Shown: positions 8,139 to 17,446, numbered from the stretch's first letter. The stretch: DNA of 64,000 nt from Promicromonospora sukumoe 327MFSha3.1 (GCF_000385135.1 NZ_ARQM01000011.1:1-64000); one strand, 5' to 3'. Notes: generated from the sequence alone by a model not told the origin. Numbers and translations: made by a program.

Positions 8139-9770
8139 ATGCCGCGGCCTGACCAGCAGGAACCCGTCGTCTTCGAGCTGGTCGAGGGCGAGGGGCCGGA
8201 CGGTGTGGCGCAGGCCGTCGGCGTGCCTCCGGCGGACTCCCCCGGGCGGCACCTGCCCCGGCTGCCCCGGCTGTCGCGCCGCACCTGGCTGCTCACCGCG
8301 GCGGTCGCCGCCGTCGTCGTGGCGGGCCTGACCGCCGTCGACCTGGTGCGGGACCACCTGCGCGCCGAGCTGATGCGCACCTCGCCCGTCGGGGTGGCGT
8401 CGCTGGCCGAGATGCCCGAGCGCGGCTGGACCGTGCCGTTCGACGTCCCCACTCCGGCGGGCGACGAGGCGTACGTGGACCAGCCGCTCGTGACCATGGA
8501 CGGGCTGCTGGTGCTGCCGCCCGGCACCGCGCAGAGCTACACCGTGGATCCGTTCACCGGCACGGCCGAAGCCGTCCCGGTCGGGTTCGACGACGTCGTC
8601 GCCGTCGACCCCGGCTCGGGGGAGGTCGCCTGGCGGGTACCCCTGGACGAGGACCCCTTGTGCGGGCCGACCGCCCAGGACGCGCCGGTGTCCGTCGACA
8701 CGCTGGTGTGCGTGCACGGCCCGGAGGACGCCCGCGAGGTGCTGACCGTCGCGCCCGACGGCACCACCCGGTCCCGGCCGGCGGACCTGGCGGAGGGCGA
8801 GCAGGTCTCCCCCGGCCCCGACGGCATGCTGGTCCGGGCGACCCGTCCGGGCGGCGCCGCTGCGGCCGAGGAGGTGCTGTGCGACGACCTCGGCACGTGC
8901 ACACCGTCGGTCCTGGAACAGGGCCGGGACGTGCGCGTCGTGGCCGAGGACGCCGCGACCGGCGCCGAGCGCTGGGCCACCACCGTCGAGTTCCGGCCGA
9001 CGGAGACCGTCAACTGCCAGCAGCAGGTCGCCGACAGCGGGCGCACGACCGTCGACACGTACCGGGTCACCATGCGCACCGGAGCCGAGTCGGTGGTCGT
9101 CGACGGCTGCGGTGTCGCGGCGACGCTGTCGACGCAGGGGGTCCGGCTCGACCTCGCCGGCGAGTCCGGCGACGCCACAGGCGGGGCGGGCGACGAGGTA
9201 CCGGCGGCGTCGCCGGCCTGGGTGACCGAGATCGGTGCGGGCCTCTTCGCCGTCGAGCACGGGGCGATGGAGACCCTCGTCGTGGACGACGAGGGGACGG
9301 TCCTGCGGTCCCTGTCGGGCTGGGTGCGGACCGGGACCATCTCGCCCGACGCCCCCGACGACCTCTGGTTCGCCACCAGGACCAATGGCTACGGGTTCGA
9401 CGCGGTGCGCGCGGACGGTTCGGTGGCCTGGACGGACCGGAAGACCCAGAGCATCCTGCTCGTCGGCCGGGACGTCGTGGTCGCGGACCGCGGGGGCCGG
9501 GTGGTCGGGCTGGCCCGCGAGACCGGGGACCAGGTCTGGGCCTGGGACGGCGGCGACATGACCGGGATGGCCCGCTTCCGGACGCTGACCGACGGGCGGA
9601 CCGTGGCCATGGAGCACCTGCCCCAGGACGGCAAGATCGGCGGCATGCTCGTGGCGCTCGACCTGGGTACGGGTGAGGAGCGGTGGATCGCGCCGGTCGC
9701 GGGCACCGCCGTCGCCGTCGCCGGCGAGCTCGTGGAGATCAGCAAGGACGGCCTGACCGGCCTGGATTGA
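8139..9770 (+). CDS. Propeller paralog 2: membrane-anchored PQQ-like beta-propeller protein
   Basis: This 543-residue protein carries the N-terminal motif VVFELVEGE (about residues 10-18), a short linker, one helix near residues 49-66 and an extracytoplasmic propeller with blades such as VDPGSGEVAWRVP and LDLGTGEERWIAP. It has all three putative disulfide pairs: CGP with LVC, C-DDLGT-C, and a Cys with GCG. It ends in GLTGLD, matching the GVRGLG-type ends of its paralogs. A TAGGAT box (8127-8132) ends six bases before the ATG, suggesting a leaderless transcript of its own. The role is unknown. Confidence 0.8.
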   Translation: MPRPDQQEPVVFELVEGEGPDGVAQAVGVPPADSPGRHLPRLPRLSRRTWLLTAAVAAVVVAGLTAVDLVRDHLRAELMRTSPVGVASLAEMPERGWTVPFDVPTPAGDEAYVDQPLVTMDGLLVLPPGTAQSYTVDPFTGTAEAVPVGFDDVVAVDPGSGEVAWRVPLDEDPLCGPTAQDAPVSVDTLVCVHGPEDAREVLTVAPDGTTRSRPADLAEGEQVSPGPDGMLVRATRPGGAAAAEEVLCDDLGTCTPSVLEQGRDVRVVAEDAATGAERWATTVEFRPTETVNCQQQVADSGRTTVDTYRVTMRTGAESVVVDGCGVAATLSTQGVRLDLAGESGDATGGAGDEVPAASPAWVTEIGAGLFAVEHGAMETLVVDDEGTVLRSLSGWVRTGTISPDAPDDLWFATRTNGYGFDAVRADGSVAWTDRKTQSILLVGRDVVVADRGGRVVGLARETGDQVWAWDGGDMTGMARFRTLTDGRTVAMEHLPQDGKIGGMLVALDLGTGEERWIAPVAGTAVAVAGELVEISKDGLTGLD

Positions 9771-9819
9771 GGCCCGCAGGGGGCTGATCCCAGCCATCCC
9801 GCGGCGTTACGCTCGCCGC

Positions 9820-11550
9820 ATGGCGCGCGATCCGGACGACGGCGCTGCGTTCGTCTTCGATCTGGTCGACGACGACGCGGCCGATCCCGGCGCGACCCGG
9901 ACGATCGGCGTCGACGACCGGGACCGCCGGGACGACGGCGAAGGCGGTGACGGCAACGGAGGTCCGGCCGGCCCGGGCGAGGGCCCGGACGGGCTCCCGC
10001 CGGGTGGGCCGGCGGCGGGTGGCCAGGTCCTGACGTGGCGCCGGGCCGCGCCGGTCCTAGCGCTCGTCGCCGTGGCCCTGGGCACCGGCCTGGGGGTCGA
10101 CGCCGCGCGGGACGCCGCCCGGATGGACCGGATGCGCGAGGTGCCGGGGGGAGTCGCGGACCTGTCCGTGCCGCTCGGCGAGGAGTGGTCCTGGGCCGGG
10201 AAGGTCGACGTCGGCGAGGGCACCACCGACGTCGCCGTGCTCGGCGACGCGCTGGTGTTCGAGTCCGAGGGCGAGCTGGTCGCGCTGGACCCGGCCACGG
10301 GCGAGGAGGCCTGGGCGGTCGGGCTCGGCGAGGGCGCGGAGTGCGGCCCCACGGTGTCACCGGTGTGGGACGACCCGGTGACCCCTGCCCTGGTCTGCCT
10401 GCAGGACCGGGGACAGGACACCGAGGTGTTCGTGGTGGGCCCCGACGGCGAGGCCTCGCGCCCGCGGCTGCTCGACGCCGCGGACACGAGGGAGTTCGGG
10501 CCGCCCCACACCGGGCCGGACGGCACGGTCCTGCGCGCGCGGCGCACGGGACCCCGGACGCAGGTCCCGGGCGACGTCCGGTGCGACACGTCGGGTGAGT
10601 GCTCCGGGAGCATCACGAACGGCCGGGACCTCGCGCTGCGCGCCGAGGACGCCGTCACCGGCGAGGAGCGCTGGCGGGTGACCATCCCGTTCCGCCCCAC
10701 CGAGGCCACGGTGTGCACCAGCACGTTCGGCTCGGCCTGGGGCAGCTCGGGCAACCGCATCCACCTCATCGGCCAGCTCGCCCCGGATGCCTTCGGGGCC
10801 CGGGTCCGCGCCGACCTCGTGAACGTGGAGGGCTGCGGCGTCCAGGCCGCGGTCACGGCCTCGGGCGTGCTGCTGGGCAGCCGGCTCGAACCGGGCTCCA
10901 GCGTCGTCGCCAGGCTCGACTCGGGCGGCTACCTCGGCATGAGCTGGGACGACGTCGCGCGCACCCTGATGTACGCCGCCGACGGCAGGACGGTCGGCGA
11001 GGTCGCCGGGTACGTCATCACCCCGAAGGCCACGGACCAGGTCGGCGCCGACACCCTGCTGGCGATCGACGAGCCGCGGCGCCGCCTCGCGGCCCACGAC
11101 GCCGACGGGTCCCCGCGCTGGGACATCACGCTCCAGTCCGGCGGGCAGGAGTTCCTCGCCCAGGTGGGCGAGACGGCCGTGATCACCAGCGGCGCCGGGA
11201 CGGTCCGCGGGCTGGACCTGGCCACGGGCGAGGAGCGGTGGCTCTGGGACGGCTCGGACCCCGACGAGGAGGCGGACGGCGGCTACTTCGGGACCGCCTA
11301 CGTGGTCCAGGCGTTCACCGACGGCGAGGTCGTGCTGCTGCTCGCCGAGGGCAGCGGCACCGTGGCGCGGGGCATGGTGGCCCTCGACGCGGGCACGGGC
11401 GAGCTCCTCTGGGAGGAGGCCGGCGGGGCCCGCACCACGCTCGACCCGCACGACGGCGACGTCGTGCGCCAGGGCGTGACCGGCGACCTGATCGCCGTGG
11501 ACGGCCACCTGCTGGAGGTCGGGTCGCTCGGCGTCCGCGGTCTCGGATGA
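9820..11550 (+). CDS. Propeller paralog 3: membrane-anchored PQQ-like beta-propeller protein
   Basis: This 576-residue protein shares the N-terminal FVFDLVDDD motif (about residues 11-19). A long Gly/Asp/Pro linker leads to one helix near residues 75-92, followed by an extracytoplasmic propeller with blades ALDPATGEEAWAVG, LDLATGEERWLWD and LDAGTGELLWEE. Paralogs 3, 4 and 5 are clearly closest to each other; they share the GTGLGVDAARD-type segment after the helix and the CGP, C-x(n)-GEC-GS and GCG cysteine positions. A TACGCT box (9808-9813) ends six bases before the ATG. The role is unknown. Confidence 0.8.
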   Translation: MARDPDDGAAFVFDLVDDDAADPGATRTIGVDDRDRRDDGEGGDGNGGPAGPGEGPDGLPPGGPAAGGQVLTWRRAAPVLALVAVALGTGLGVDAARDAARMDRMREVPGGVADLSVPLGEEWSWAGKVDVGEGTTDVAVLGDALVFESEGELVALDPATGEEAWAVGLGEGAECGPTVSPVWDDPVTPALVCLQDRGQDTEVFVVGPDGEASRPRLLDAADTREFGPPHTGPDGTVLRARRTGPRTQVPGDVRCDTSGECSGSITNGRDLALRAEDAVTGEERWRVTIPFRPTEATVCTSTFGSAWGSSGNRIHLIGQLAPDAFGARVRADLVNVEGCGVQAAVTASGVLLGSRLEPGSSVVARLDSGGYLGMSWDDVARTLMYAADGRTVGEVAGYVITPKATDQVGADTLLAIDEPRRRLAAHDADGSPRWDITLQSGGQEFLAQVGETAVITSGAGTVRGLDLATGEERWLWDGSDPDEEADGGYFGTAYVVQAFTDGEVVLLLAEGSGTVARGMVALDAGTGELLWEEAGGARTTLDPHDGDVVRQGVTGDLIAVDGHLLEVGSLGVRGLG

Positions 11551-11582
11551 GAGCGGGCGCCAGGGGACATACCCTCGACGAC

Positions 11583-13256
11583 ATGGTGCGCGAACCGGGC
11601 GATGGCGGTCGGCTCGTCTTCGACCTGGTCGACGACGACGCGGGGGACCCGGCGACGCCGTCCGTCCGCGCCCGCGCCGCCGACCCGGCCGACGCGGACG
11701 GCGACGGTCCCGGACCGGACGAGCCCCGGTCGCCGTCGGGCCGCCCGGACCGCAGGCTGCGGGTCCTCGGGCCGGTGGCCGCGGTGCTCGCCGTGGTGCT
11801 CGGTACCGGCCTGGCCGTCGAGGGCGCGCGGGACGAAGCCCGGATGGAGCGGATGCGTGACGTGCACGGCGGCGTCGCCGACGTCTCCGCGCCGCTGACC
11901 CAGACCTGGCGGTGGGAGGGGCTCGTGGGCGCCCGCGAGGCCGTGGACGAGGGGCGTGGGAGCGAGGTGGCGGTGCTCGGCGACGTCCTCGTGTTCCAGT
12001 CCGACCGCGAGCTCGTCGGGCTGAGCCCGGAGACGGGCGAGGAGGCGTGGACCGTCCCGCTCGGCGCGGACCCCGACTGCGGACCCCTCGGTGCCGCGGG
12101 ATGGTCCCGGATCGCGACGGCGTCCCTGGTCTGCCTCGCGGGTCCCGGCGAGGACCGTACCGTCGTGGTGGTCGGGCCGGGCGGCCAGGTCTCCGCGCCG
12201 CGGGACCTCGCGCCCGAGGACACGGAGCGGTACGGGCCGCCCAGGCCCGGACCGGACGGGGCGGTGCTGCGCGCGCGGCGCACGGGTCCGGAATCGGCCG
12301 TGGACCGGGGCGACGCCCGCTGCACCGACACCGGCGAGTGCGAGGGGACCGTGGAGGCGGGCCAGGACCTCGCCGTCCGCGCCGAGGACGCCGTCACGGG
12401 GGCCGAGCGCTGGAGCGTCGAGATCCCGTTCCGGGCCACCCGGGCCGACCAGTGCAACAACTGGCTCGGCACGTCCTGGGACGGGTCGCCCAACGCCGTC
12501 GACCTCGGCCAGATGATCGACCCGGGAGTGTTCGGCGCGCGGGTCGACCCCGACCTGGTGCAGCTGTACGGCTGCGGCATCGAGTCGGCCGTCACGCCGG
12601 ACGGGGAGCAGCTCGGCACCGGGGCCCAACCGGGCAGGGGCGGGGTGGACATCCTGTCCACGGGCGGGTTCGCCGAGGTCATGTTCGACGACGAGGTGCG
12701 GACCGTCCTGTACGCCGCCGACGGCCGCGTCGTCGCCGACGTCCCGGGGTACGCGCTGGAGCCGGCCGTCTCCGACGGCTCCGGCTCGGGCACGCTGCTC
12801 GCCATGGGCTCCGCCGATGCCGTCCTGCGCGCCTACGACGCCGACGGGACGTTCCGCTGGCGGACCGTCACCCGGGCCGGCGGCCAGCGCTTCCTCGCCG
12901 AGGTCGCCGGGACGATGCTGGTGATGACCGGGGTCGGTGACGTCCGGGGGCTCGACGCCGCGACCGGCGAGACGCTCTGGCGCTGGGACGGCACCGAGGC
13001 CACGGGCGGCTACAGCGAGGACCACTACGTGTCGCAGACGTTCACCGACGGCGAGTCGGTGCTGCTGGTCACCGAGAACGGCTCCGGCGGCACGGGGCTG
13101 GTGGCGCTGGACGCGGCCTCCGGCGACGTCGTCTGGGAGCAGCACGGCGAAGCGACGCAGGACGGGGGCCTCGCCCAGGGGTTCGACACCTCGCTGGTGG
13201 CCGTGGACGGCCGGCTGCTGGAGGTCACGCCGTCCGGCGTCCGCGGGCTGGGCTGA
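11583..13256 (+). CDS. Propeller paralog 4: membrane-anchored PQQ-like beta-propeller protein
   Basis: This 557-residue protein carries LVFDLVDDD at about residues 11-19, a Pro/Asp linker and one helix near residues 60-79. The propeller has blades LSPETGEEAWTVP, LDAATGETLWRWD and LDAASGDVVWEQ. The three cysteine pairs of paralogs 3 and 5 are conserved (DCGP with LVC, ARC with GEC, QC with GCG). It ends in GVRGLG. A TACCCT box (11570-11575) ends seven bases before the ATG at 11583, so the start far upstream in the same frame is rejected. The role is unknown. Confidence 0.8.
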   Translation: MVREPGDGGRLVFDLVDDDAGDPATPSVRARAADPADADGDGPGPDEPRSPSGRPDRRLRVLGPVAAVLAVVLGTGLAVEGARDEARMERMRDVHGGVADVSAPLTQTWRWEGLVGAREAVDEGRGSEVAVLGDVLVFQSDRELVGLSPETGEEAWTVPLGADPDCGPLGAAGWSRIATASLVCLAGPGEDRTVVVVGPGGQVSAPRDLAPEDTERYGPPRPGPDGAVLRARRTGPESAVDRGDARCTDTGECEGTVEAGQDLAVRAEDAVTGAERWSVEIPFRATRADQCNNWLGTSWDGSPNAVDLGQMIDPGVFGARVDPDLVQLYGCGIESAVTPDGEQLGTGAQPGRGGVDILSTGGFAEVMFDDEVRTVLYAADGRVVADVPGYALEPAVSDGSGSGTLLAMGSADAVLRAYDADGTFRWRTVTRAGGQRFLAEVAGTMLVMTGVGDVRGLDAATGETLWRWDGTEATGGYSEDHYVSQTFTDGESVLLVTENGSGGTGLVALDAASGDVVWEQHGEATQDGGLAQGFDTSLVAVDGRLLEVTPSGVRGLG

Positions 13257-13330
13257 CCGGACGGGACCAGACCGGGTGAGGCCTGGCGCTCTGGATGAGC
13301 CGCGGGCCTCGGCGGCATACGCTCGGAGGT

Positions 13331-15013
13331 ATGGCTCGTCACGAGGACGACGATGCTTTCGTCTTCGACCTCGTCGAGGAAGAGGGGGACCGGGACAAGC
13401 CGCCCGCCCCAGCCCTCGCCGAGGAGCAGGACCAGGCCGGACCGGGGGCCACCCCGGACCCGGTGAGCCCTCCCGCGGCCCGTACGGCGGACGCTGTGCG
13501 CGCCTCGGTGGGCCTGCGGCGGGCGCTCGCGGCCGGCGCGGTCCTGGCCACGGTGCTGGGCACCGGCGTCGCCGTCGACGGCATGCACGACGCCGCCCGG
13601 GTCGAGGAGATCAGGGACGTGCGGGGCGGCGTGGTGGACGTGTCGGCACCGCTCGACGAGGTGTGGGAGTGGAACGGCGTCGTCGGCTCCCGCAGGGCGC
13701 TCGCCGAGGGCGAGGGCAACCAGGTCGCGGCCCTCGGCCCCCTGCTGGCGTTCGAGTCCGCCGACGGCCTGCTCGCCCTGCGCGCGGTCTCCGGCGAGGA
13801 GGCGTGGACCGTGCCCCTGGGCGCGGACCCCGACTGCGGGCCCACCGGCTACCTCGGCTGGTCGGACGTCGAGACGAAGACCATGGTCTGTCTGCAGGGC
13901 TCCGGCGCCGACCGCGAGGTCTTCACGGTGGGGCCCGACGGCGTGCCCTCCGAACCGCGCGTGCTCGGCGCGGAGGACGAGGAGCACTACGGCTACGCCC
14001 GGCCCGGCCCGGACGGGACCGTGCTGCGCGCCCGGCGGGTAGGCACCGAGCCGGCGGCGCGGGACGGCGCCCAGTGCCCGGACGAGGGGGAGTGCAGCGG
14101 CACGGTGACGGCCGGCCGGGACCTGCTGGTCCGCGCCGAGGACGCGGTCACGGGCGAGGAACGCTGGCGCACTACCGTGCCGTTCCACCCGATGGCGGCC
14201 GAGGGCTGCCGCGCCGGACCAGCCCTGCCCTGGGACCGGTCGGACGACATCGTCAAGACCGGTGAGCGCCTCGATACCGAGGGGTTCGGGGCCCGGATCG
14301 AGCCCGCCGTCCTGCAGGTGTGGGGCTGCGGCTTCCGGGCCGGCGTCACCACGGAGGGCGCGGTGCTGCCGATGGCGGGCGTGCCCGGGTTCGGCCTGGT
14401 GTTCGGCCTGGACACGGGCGGGTACGTCGCGCAGACCATCGCCCAGCGCTCGGACGGCACGACGGACAGCACGCTCTTCACCGCGGACGGCGGCGTCGCA
14501 GCCCGGGTGGACGGGAGCCTGAGCCGCCCGCGGACCACCGACGCCCCCGGCGCGGCGACCCTCCTCTCGACGGACCCGCCCGGCGGCCGGCTGCGGTCCT
14601 ACACCCCGGACGGCACGCGGCGCTGGGACGTCGCGGTGCGGGACGGCTCCGCGCAGTACCTCGCGCAGGTCGACGACACCGTGGTGACCACGACCTGGAC
14701 CGGCGACGTCCGCGGGAGGGACCTCGCCACGGGTGCCGTGCGCTGGACCTGGCGCACCGCGTCCGGCCTGTACGACTGGCCCTACGAGAGCGGCTACGTG
14801 TCCCAGGCCTTCACCGACGGCCAGTCCCTGCTGATGCTCCTGGAGAGCGGGTCGGGCGACACCGAGCTCGTCTCGCTCGACATCGCCTCCGGCGAGCTGG
14901 TCTGGGACGGGACGTCGTCGAAGGTGCTGACGGAGCGGCTGGAGACGATGCTGCTGGCGGTCGACGGGAACCTGCTGGAGGTCTCCCAGATGGGGGTCCG
15001 CCGGCTGGGCTGA
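13331..15013 (+). CDS. Propeller paralog 5: membrane-anchored PQQ-like beta-propeller protein
   Basis: This 560-residue protein is the last of the five. It has the N-terminal motif FVFDLVEEE (about residues 10-18), a Glu/Pro linker, one helix near residues 64-80, then the propeller with degenerate blades (LRAVSGEEAWTVP, LATGAVRWTWR, LDIASGELVWDG). Its cysteine pairs match paralogs 3 and 4. It ends in GVRRLG. A TACGCT box (13318-13323) ends seven bases before the ATG. No terminator is seen between the five genes, so read-through and individual promoters probably both operate. Confidence 0.8.
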   Translation: MARHEDDDAFVFDLVEEEGDRDKPPAPALAEEQDQAGPGATPDPVSPPAARTADAVRASVGLRRALAAGAVLATVLGTGVAVDGMHDAARVEEIRDVRGGVVDVSAPLDEVWEWNGVVGSRRALAEGEGNQVAALGPLLAFESADGLLALRAVSGEEAWTVPLGADPDCGPTGYLGWSDVETKTMVCLQGSGADREVFTVGPDGVPSEPRVLGAEDEEHYGYARPGPDGTVLRARRVGTEPAARDGAQCPDEGECSGTVTAGRDLLVRAEDAVTGEERWRTTVPFHPMAAEGCRAGPALPWDRSDDIVKTGERLDTEGFGARIEPAVLQVWGCGFRAGVTTEGAVLPMAGVPGFGLVFGLDTGGYVAQTIAQRSDGTTDSTLFTADGGVAARVDGSLSRPRTTDAPGAATLLSTDPPGGRLRSYTPDGTRRWDVAVRDGSAQYLAQVDDTVVTTTWTGDVRGRDLATGAVRWTWRTASGLYDWPYESGYVSQAFTDGQSLLMLLESGSGDTELVSLDIASGELVWDGTSSKVLTERLETMLLAVDGNLLEVSQMGVRRLG

Positions 15014-15058
15014 CCCGCGCGACCGCCGGATGTCGGTGAGCCGTCCTAGGGTGGGCCC

Positions 15059-15844
15059 ATGGTGAGAATCGGCGCGCACGTGGACCTGGCCGACGCGATC
15101 GGGGCGGCGAAGACGCTCGACGCGGACGCGGTGCAGGTGTTCCTCAGCGACCCCCAGGCCTGGAAGGTCCCTGACCTGCCCTACGAGGGCGGCGCGGAGG
15201 CGCTCCGGGCCGACGCCGAGGCGGCCGACCTGGACCTCTACGTGCACGCGCCGTACGTGATCAACGTGGCCTCGACCAACAACCGGATCCGCATCCCGAG
15301 CCGCAAGCTGCTGCAGCAGATCATGGACGGGGCGAGCGCGATCGGCGCCAAGGGCGTGGTGGTGCACGGCGGGCACGTCACGGCGAGCGACGACCCGGCC
15401 AAGGGCTTCGACAACTGGCGCAAGGCGATCGACGCGCTCGAGACCGACGTCCCGGTGCTGATCGAGAACACGGCGGGCGGTGACCACTCGATGGCGCGGC
15501 GCCTGGAGCGGATCGAGCAGCTCTGGGCGGCGGTGAGCAAGGCGGACGGCGGGGCCGACGTCGGCTTCACGCTCGACACCTGCCACGCCTGGGCCGGCGG
15601 GATCGACCTCGCGGCGGCCGCCGACCAGATCCGCGCGATCACGGGCCGCATCGACCTGGTGCACGCCAACGACTCGCGCGACGAGGCGGGGTCGGGCGCG
15701 GACCGGCACACCAACTTCGGCCAGGGGCTGATCCCCCAGGACCTGCTCCTCGGCGTGATCGCCGCGGCGGGCGCTCCCGTCATCTGCGAGACCAAGGGCG
15801 ACATGGCACCGGACATCGCCTGGCTGCGGGAGAACCTGGGCTGA
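15059..15844 (+). CDS. nfo: Deoxyribonuclease IV (AP endonuclease, Nfo family)
   Basis: This 261-residue TIM-barrel protein cleaves DNA at abasic sites in base-excision repair. Endonuclease IV metal-site segments are visible in order: [58 protein letters not shown] and the final CETKG. The length is close to the bacterial family norm of about 280. TAGGGT (15047-15052) ends six bases before the ATG, so the transcript is probably leaderless. It is not obviously linked to the propeller array before it. Confidence 0.93.
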   Translation: MVRIGAHVDLADAIGAAKTLDADAVQVFLSDPQAWKVPDLPYEGGAEALRADAEAADLDLYVHAPYVINVASTNNRIRIPSRKLLQQIMDGASAIGAKGVVVHGGHVTASDDPAKGFDNWRKAIDALETDVPVLIENTAGGDHSMARRLERIEQLWAAVSKADGGADVGFTLDTCHAWAGGIDLAAAADQIRAITGRIDLVHANDSRDEAGSGADRHTNFGQGLIPQDLLLGVIAAAGAPVICETKGDMAPDIAWLRENLG

Positions 15845-15870
15845 CCCGAGCCCCCGCCCCCGCCTCGGCT

Positions 15871-15889
15871 GGTCGAGCCTGTCGAGACC
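15871..15889. repeat. Interspersed palindrome-like element GGTCGAGCCTGTCGAGACC
   Basis: This 19-base imperfect palindrome lies between nfo and the next gene. The same string in either orientation is, from memory, a frequent intergenic element in Micrococcales genomes. It may act as part of a terminator. Confidence 0.45.
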
Positions 15890-15908
15890 ACCTGGCAGGA
15901 TCAGACAC

Positions 15909-16772
15909 ATGGCAACGACGCAGCGGGTAGTGGTCACGGGCGCGAGCGGCAAGCTCGGCCGGTTCGTGGTGGAGCACCTGGCGGACTCCGGGTACGACGT
16001 GGTCGCGACCGACCGGGTGCCGCCCGAGCAGGGCAGCGCGGGCCGGTTCACGGTCGCCGACCTGACCGACCTCGGCCAGGTGATCGAGCTGCTGTCCGGT
16101 GTGGACGAGGGCCACCCGGCCGACGCGGTCGTGCACCTGTCCGCGATCCCCGCGCCCGGGCTGGCGACCAACGCCGCGACGTTCCGCAACAACGTGCCCA
16201 GCACGTACAACGTGCTGCGGGCCGCCCAGGTGGTGGGCGTGCGGAACGTGGTCACGGCATCCTCCGAGACCGTGCTCGGCCTGCCGTTCGACGTGCCGCC
16301 GCCGTACATCCCGGTGGACGAGGAGTACGACGTGCTGCCGCAGTCCACCTACTCGCTCGGCAAGTCCCTCGAGGAGGAGATGGCCCGGCACTTCACGCGC
16401 TGGGAGCCGGAGCTCAAGGTGGCGGCGCTGCGGTTCTCCAACGTGATGCGCCCGGAGGACTACGCGCGCTTCCCGTCCTGGCAGGACGACGCCGCGGCCC
16501 GGCGCTGGAACCTCTGGGGCTACATCGACGGGCGCGACGGGGCGCAGGCCGTGCGCCGCGCCCTGGAGGCGGACTTCACGGGGTTCGAGGCGTTCGTCAT
16601 CGCCAACGACGACACCGTCATGGAGCGCGACTCGGCGGACCTGGTGGCCGAGCAGTTCCCGGACGTGCCGCTGCGCCGTCCGCTGCAGGGCCGCGAGACG
16701 CTCCTGAGCATCGACAAGGCCCGCCGGGTGCTCGGCTACGCGCCGCGGCACCGCTGGCAGGACGAGGTCTGA
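15909..16772 (+). CDS. NAD-dependent epimerase/dehydratase (extended SDR)
   Basis: This 287-residue protein has the N-terminal Rossmann motif GASGKLGRF and the acidic cofactor-selecting residue in VATDRV. VVHLSAIP follows, then the catalytic YxxxK (YSLGK). These are typical of NAD-dependent extended short-chain dehydrogenases, often sugar-nucleotide epimerases. The substrate cannot be told from sequence. It stands alone, followed by a 20-base palindrome. A CAGGAT hexamer lies seven bases before the ATG, a weaker version of the leaderless box seen elsewhere in the window. Confidence 0.88.
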   Translation: MATTQRVVVTGASGKLGRFVVEHLADSGYDVVATDRVPPEQGSAGRFTVADLTDLGQVIELLSGVDEGHPADAVVHLSAIPAPGLATNAATFRNNVPSTYNVLRAAQVVGVRNVVTASSETVLGLPFDVPPPYIPVDEEYDVLPQSTYSLGKSLEEEMARHFTRWEPELKVAALRFSNVMRPEDYARFPSWQDDAAARRWNLWGYIDGRDGAQAVRRALEADFTGFEAFVIANDDTVMERDSADLVAEQFPDVPLRRPLQGRETLLSIDKARRVLGYAPRHRWQDEV

Positions 16773-16773
16773 C

Positions 16774-16793
16774 GCCCGGGCACGTGCCCGGGC
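16774..16793. terminator. Palindrome GCCCGGGCACGTGCCCGGGC
   Basis: A perfect 20-base palindrome between convergent genes (SDR and TetR) is a likely bidirectional terminator. Confidence 0.6.
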
Positions 16794-16802
16794 GGCCCGC
16801 GC

Positions 16803-17384
16803 CTAAGCTGCCCGCGCCGCCCCGCTGACCACGGCCCGGCAGCTGCGCAGGAACGAGGCCCCGACCCGGGACGGGTCGCCGAGGTAGCCGGCGACCATGA
16901 CGCCGTCGCGCAGCAGCATGAGGTCCTCCGCGACGGCGCCCGGCTCGGCGAGCCCGAGCGGTCCGACGAGCCGCTCGAACGCGCTCACCCACCAGGCGCG
17001 GTGCTCGTCGACGACCTTGCGCACCGCGCTGTCGCGGTCGGGGTACTCCGCCGCGGCGTTGATGAACGGGCACCCGCGGAAGTCGGGCGCGCAGGCCATC
17101 GCGCCGGTGTGGTCGGCCATCAGGCGCAGCGTCGCGTCCACGTCGCCGGCGCCGTGGGCGATGGCGGCGTCGACCCCGTCGCGCTCCTGCGCCGCGCGAT
17201 GCTCCAGGTAGGCGACCACGAGGTCGTCCTTGCTCTGGAAGTGCCGGTAGAAGGTCACCTTCGTGGTGCCGGCGCGCTCGATCACCTTGTCCACGCTCAC
17301 GGCGCGCAGGCCGTGCGCGTAGAAGAGCTCGTTCGCCGCCTCGACCAGGCGGTCTGACATGGATCCGCGCACGGTCGCGATCAT
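16803..17384 (-). CDS. TetR/AcrR-family transcriptional regulator
   Basis: This 193-residue repressor has an N-terminal helix-turn-helix in which VSVDKVIERAGTTKVTFYRHF is the recognition region (residues about 28-48). A ligand-binding domain follows with the segment GCPFINAAAEYP, common in one TetR subgroup. It is divergent from the HdeD-like gene and the oxidoreductase. A 22-bp imperfect palindrome between them (17447-17468) is its probable operator. ATG at 17384 has an AAAGGGG ribosome site. The effector is unknown. Confidence 0.92.
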   Translation of the reverse strand: MIATVRGSMSDRLVEAANELFYAHGLRAVSVDKVIERAGTTKVTFYRHFQSKDDLVVAYLEHRAAQERDGVDAAIAHGAGDVDATLRLMADHTGAMACAPDFRGCPFINAAAEYPDRDSAVRKVVDEHRAWWVSAFERLVGPLGLAEPGAVAEDLMLLRDGVMVAGYLGDPSRVGASFLRSCRAVVSGAARAA

Positions 17385-17446
17385 ACGTGTCCCCTTTTTC
17401 TCGTCCCCTTGCGCCCGACGGCCCGGGATGTGTACTGTCTCGATCG

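Noticed and set aside
11298-13145. Long open frames opposite the propeller genes
   Set aside because: High GC keeps the antisense frame open; translations are Arg/Ala/Gly/His-rich without domains, while the plus-strand proteins are clearly related to each other.
6319-15013. PQQ-dependent dehydrogenases
   Set aside because: Proteins have a single helix and degenerate propeller blades; the Trp-docking motifs, vicinal disulfide and metal ligands of PQQ enzymes are not evident.
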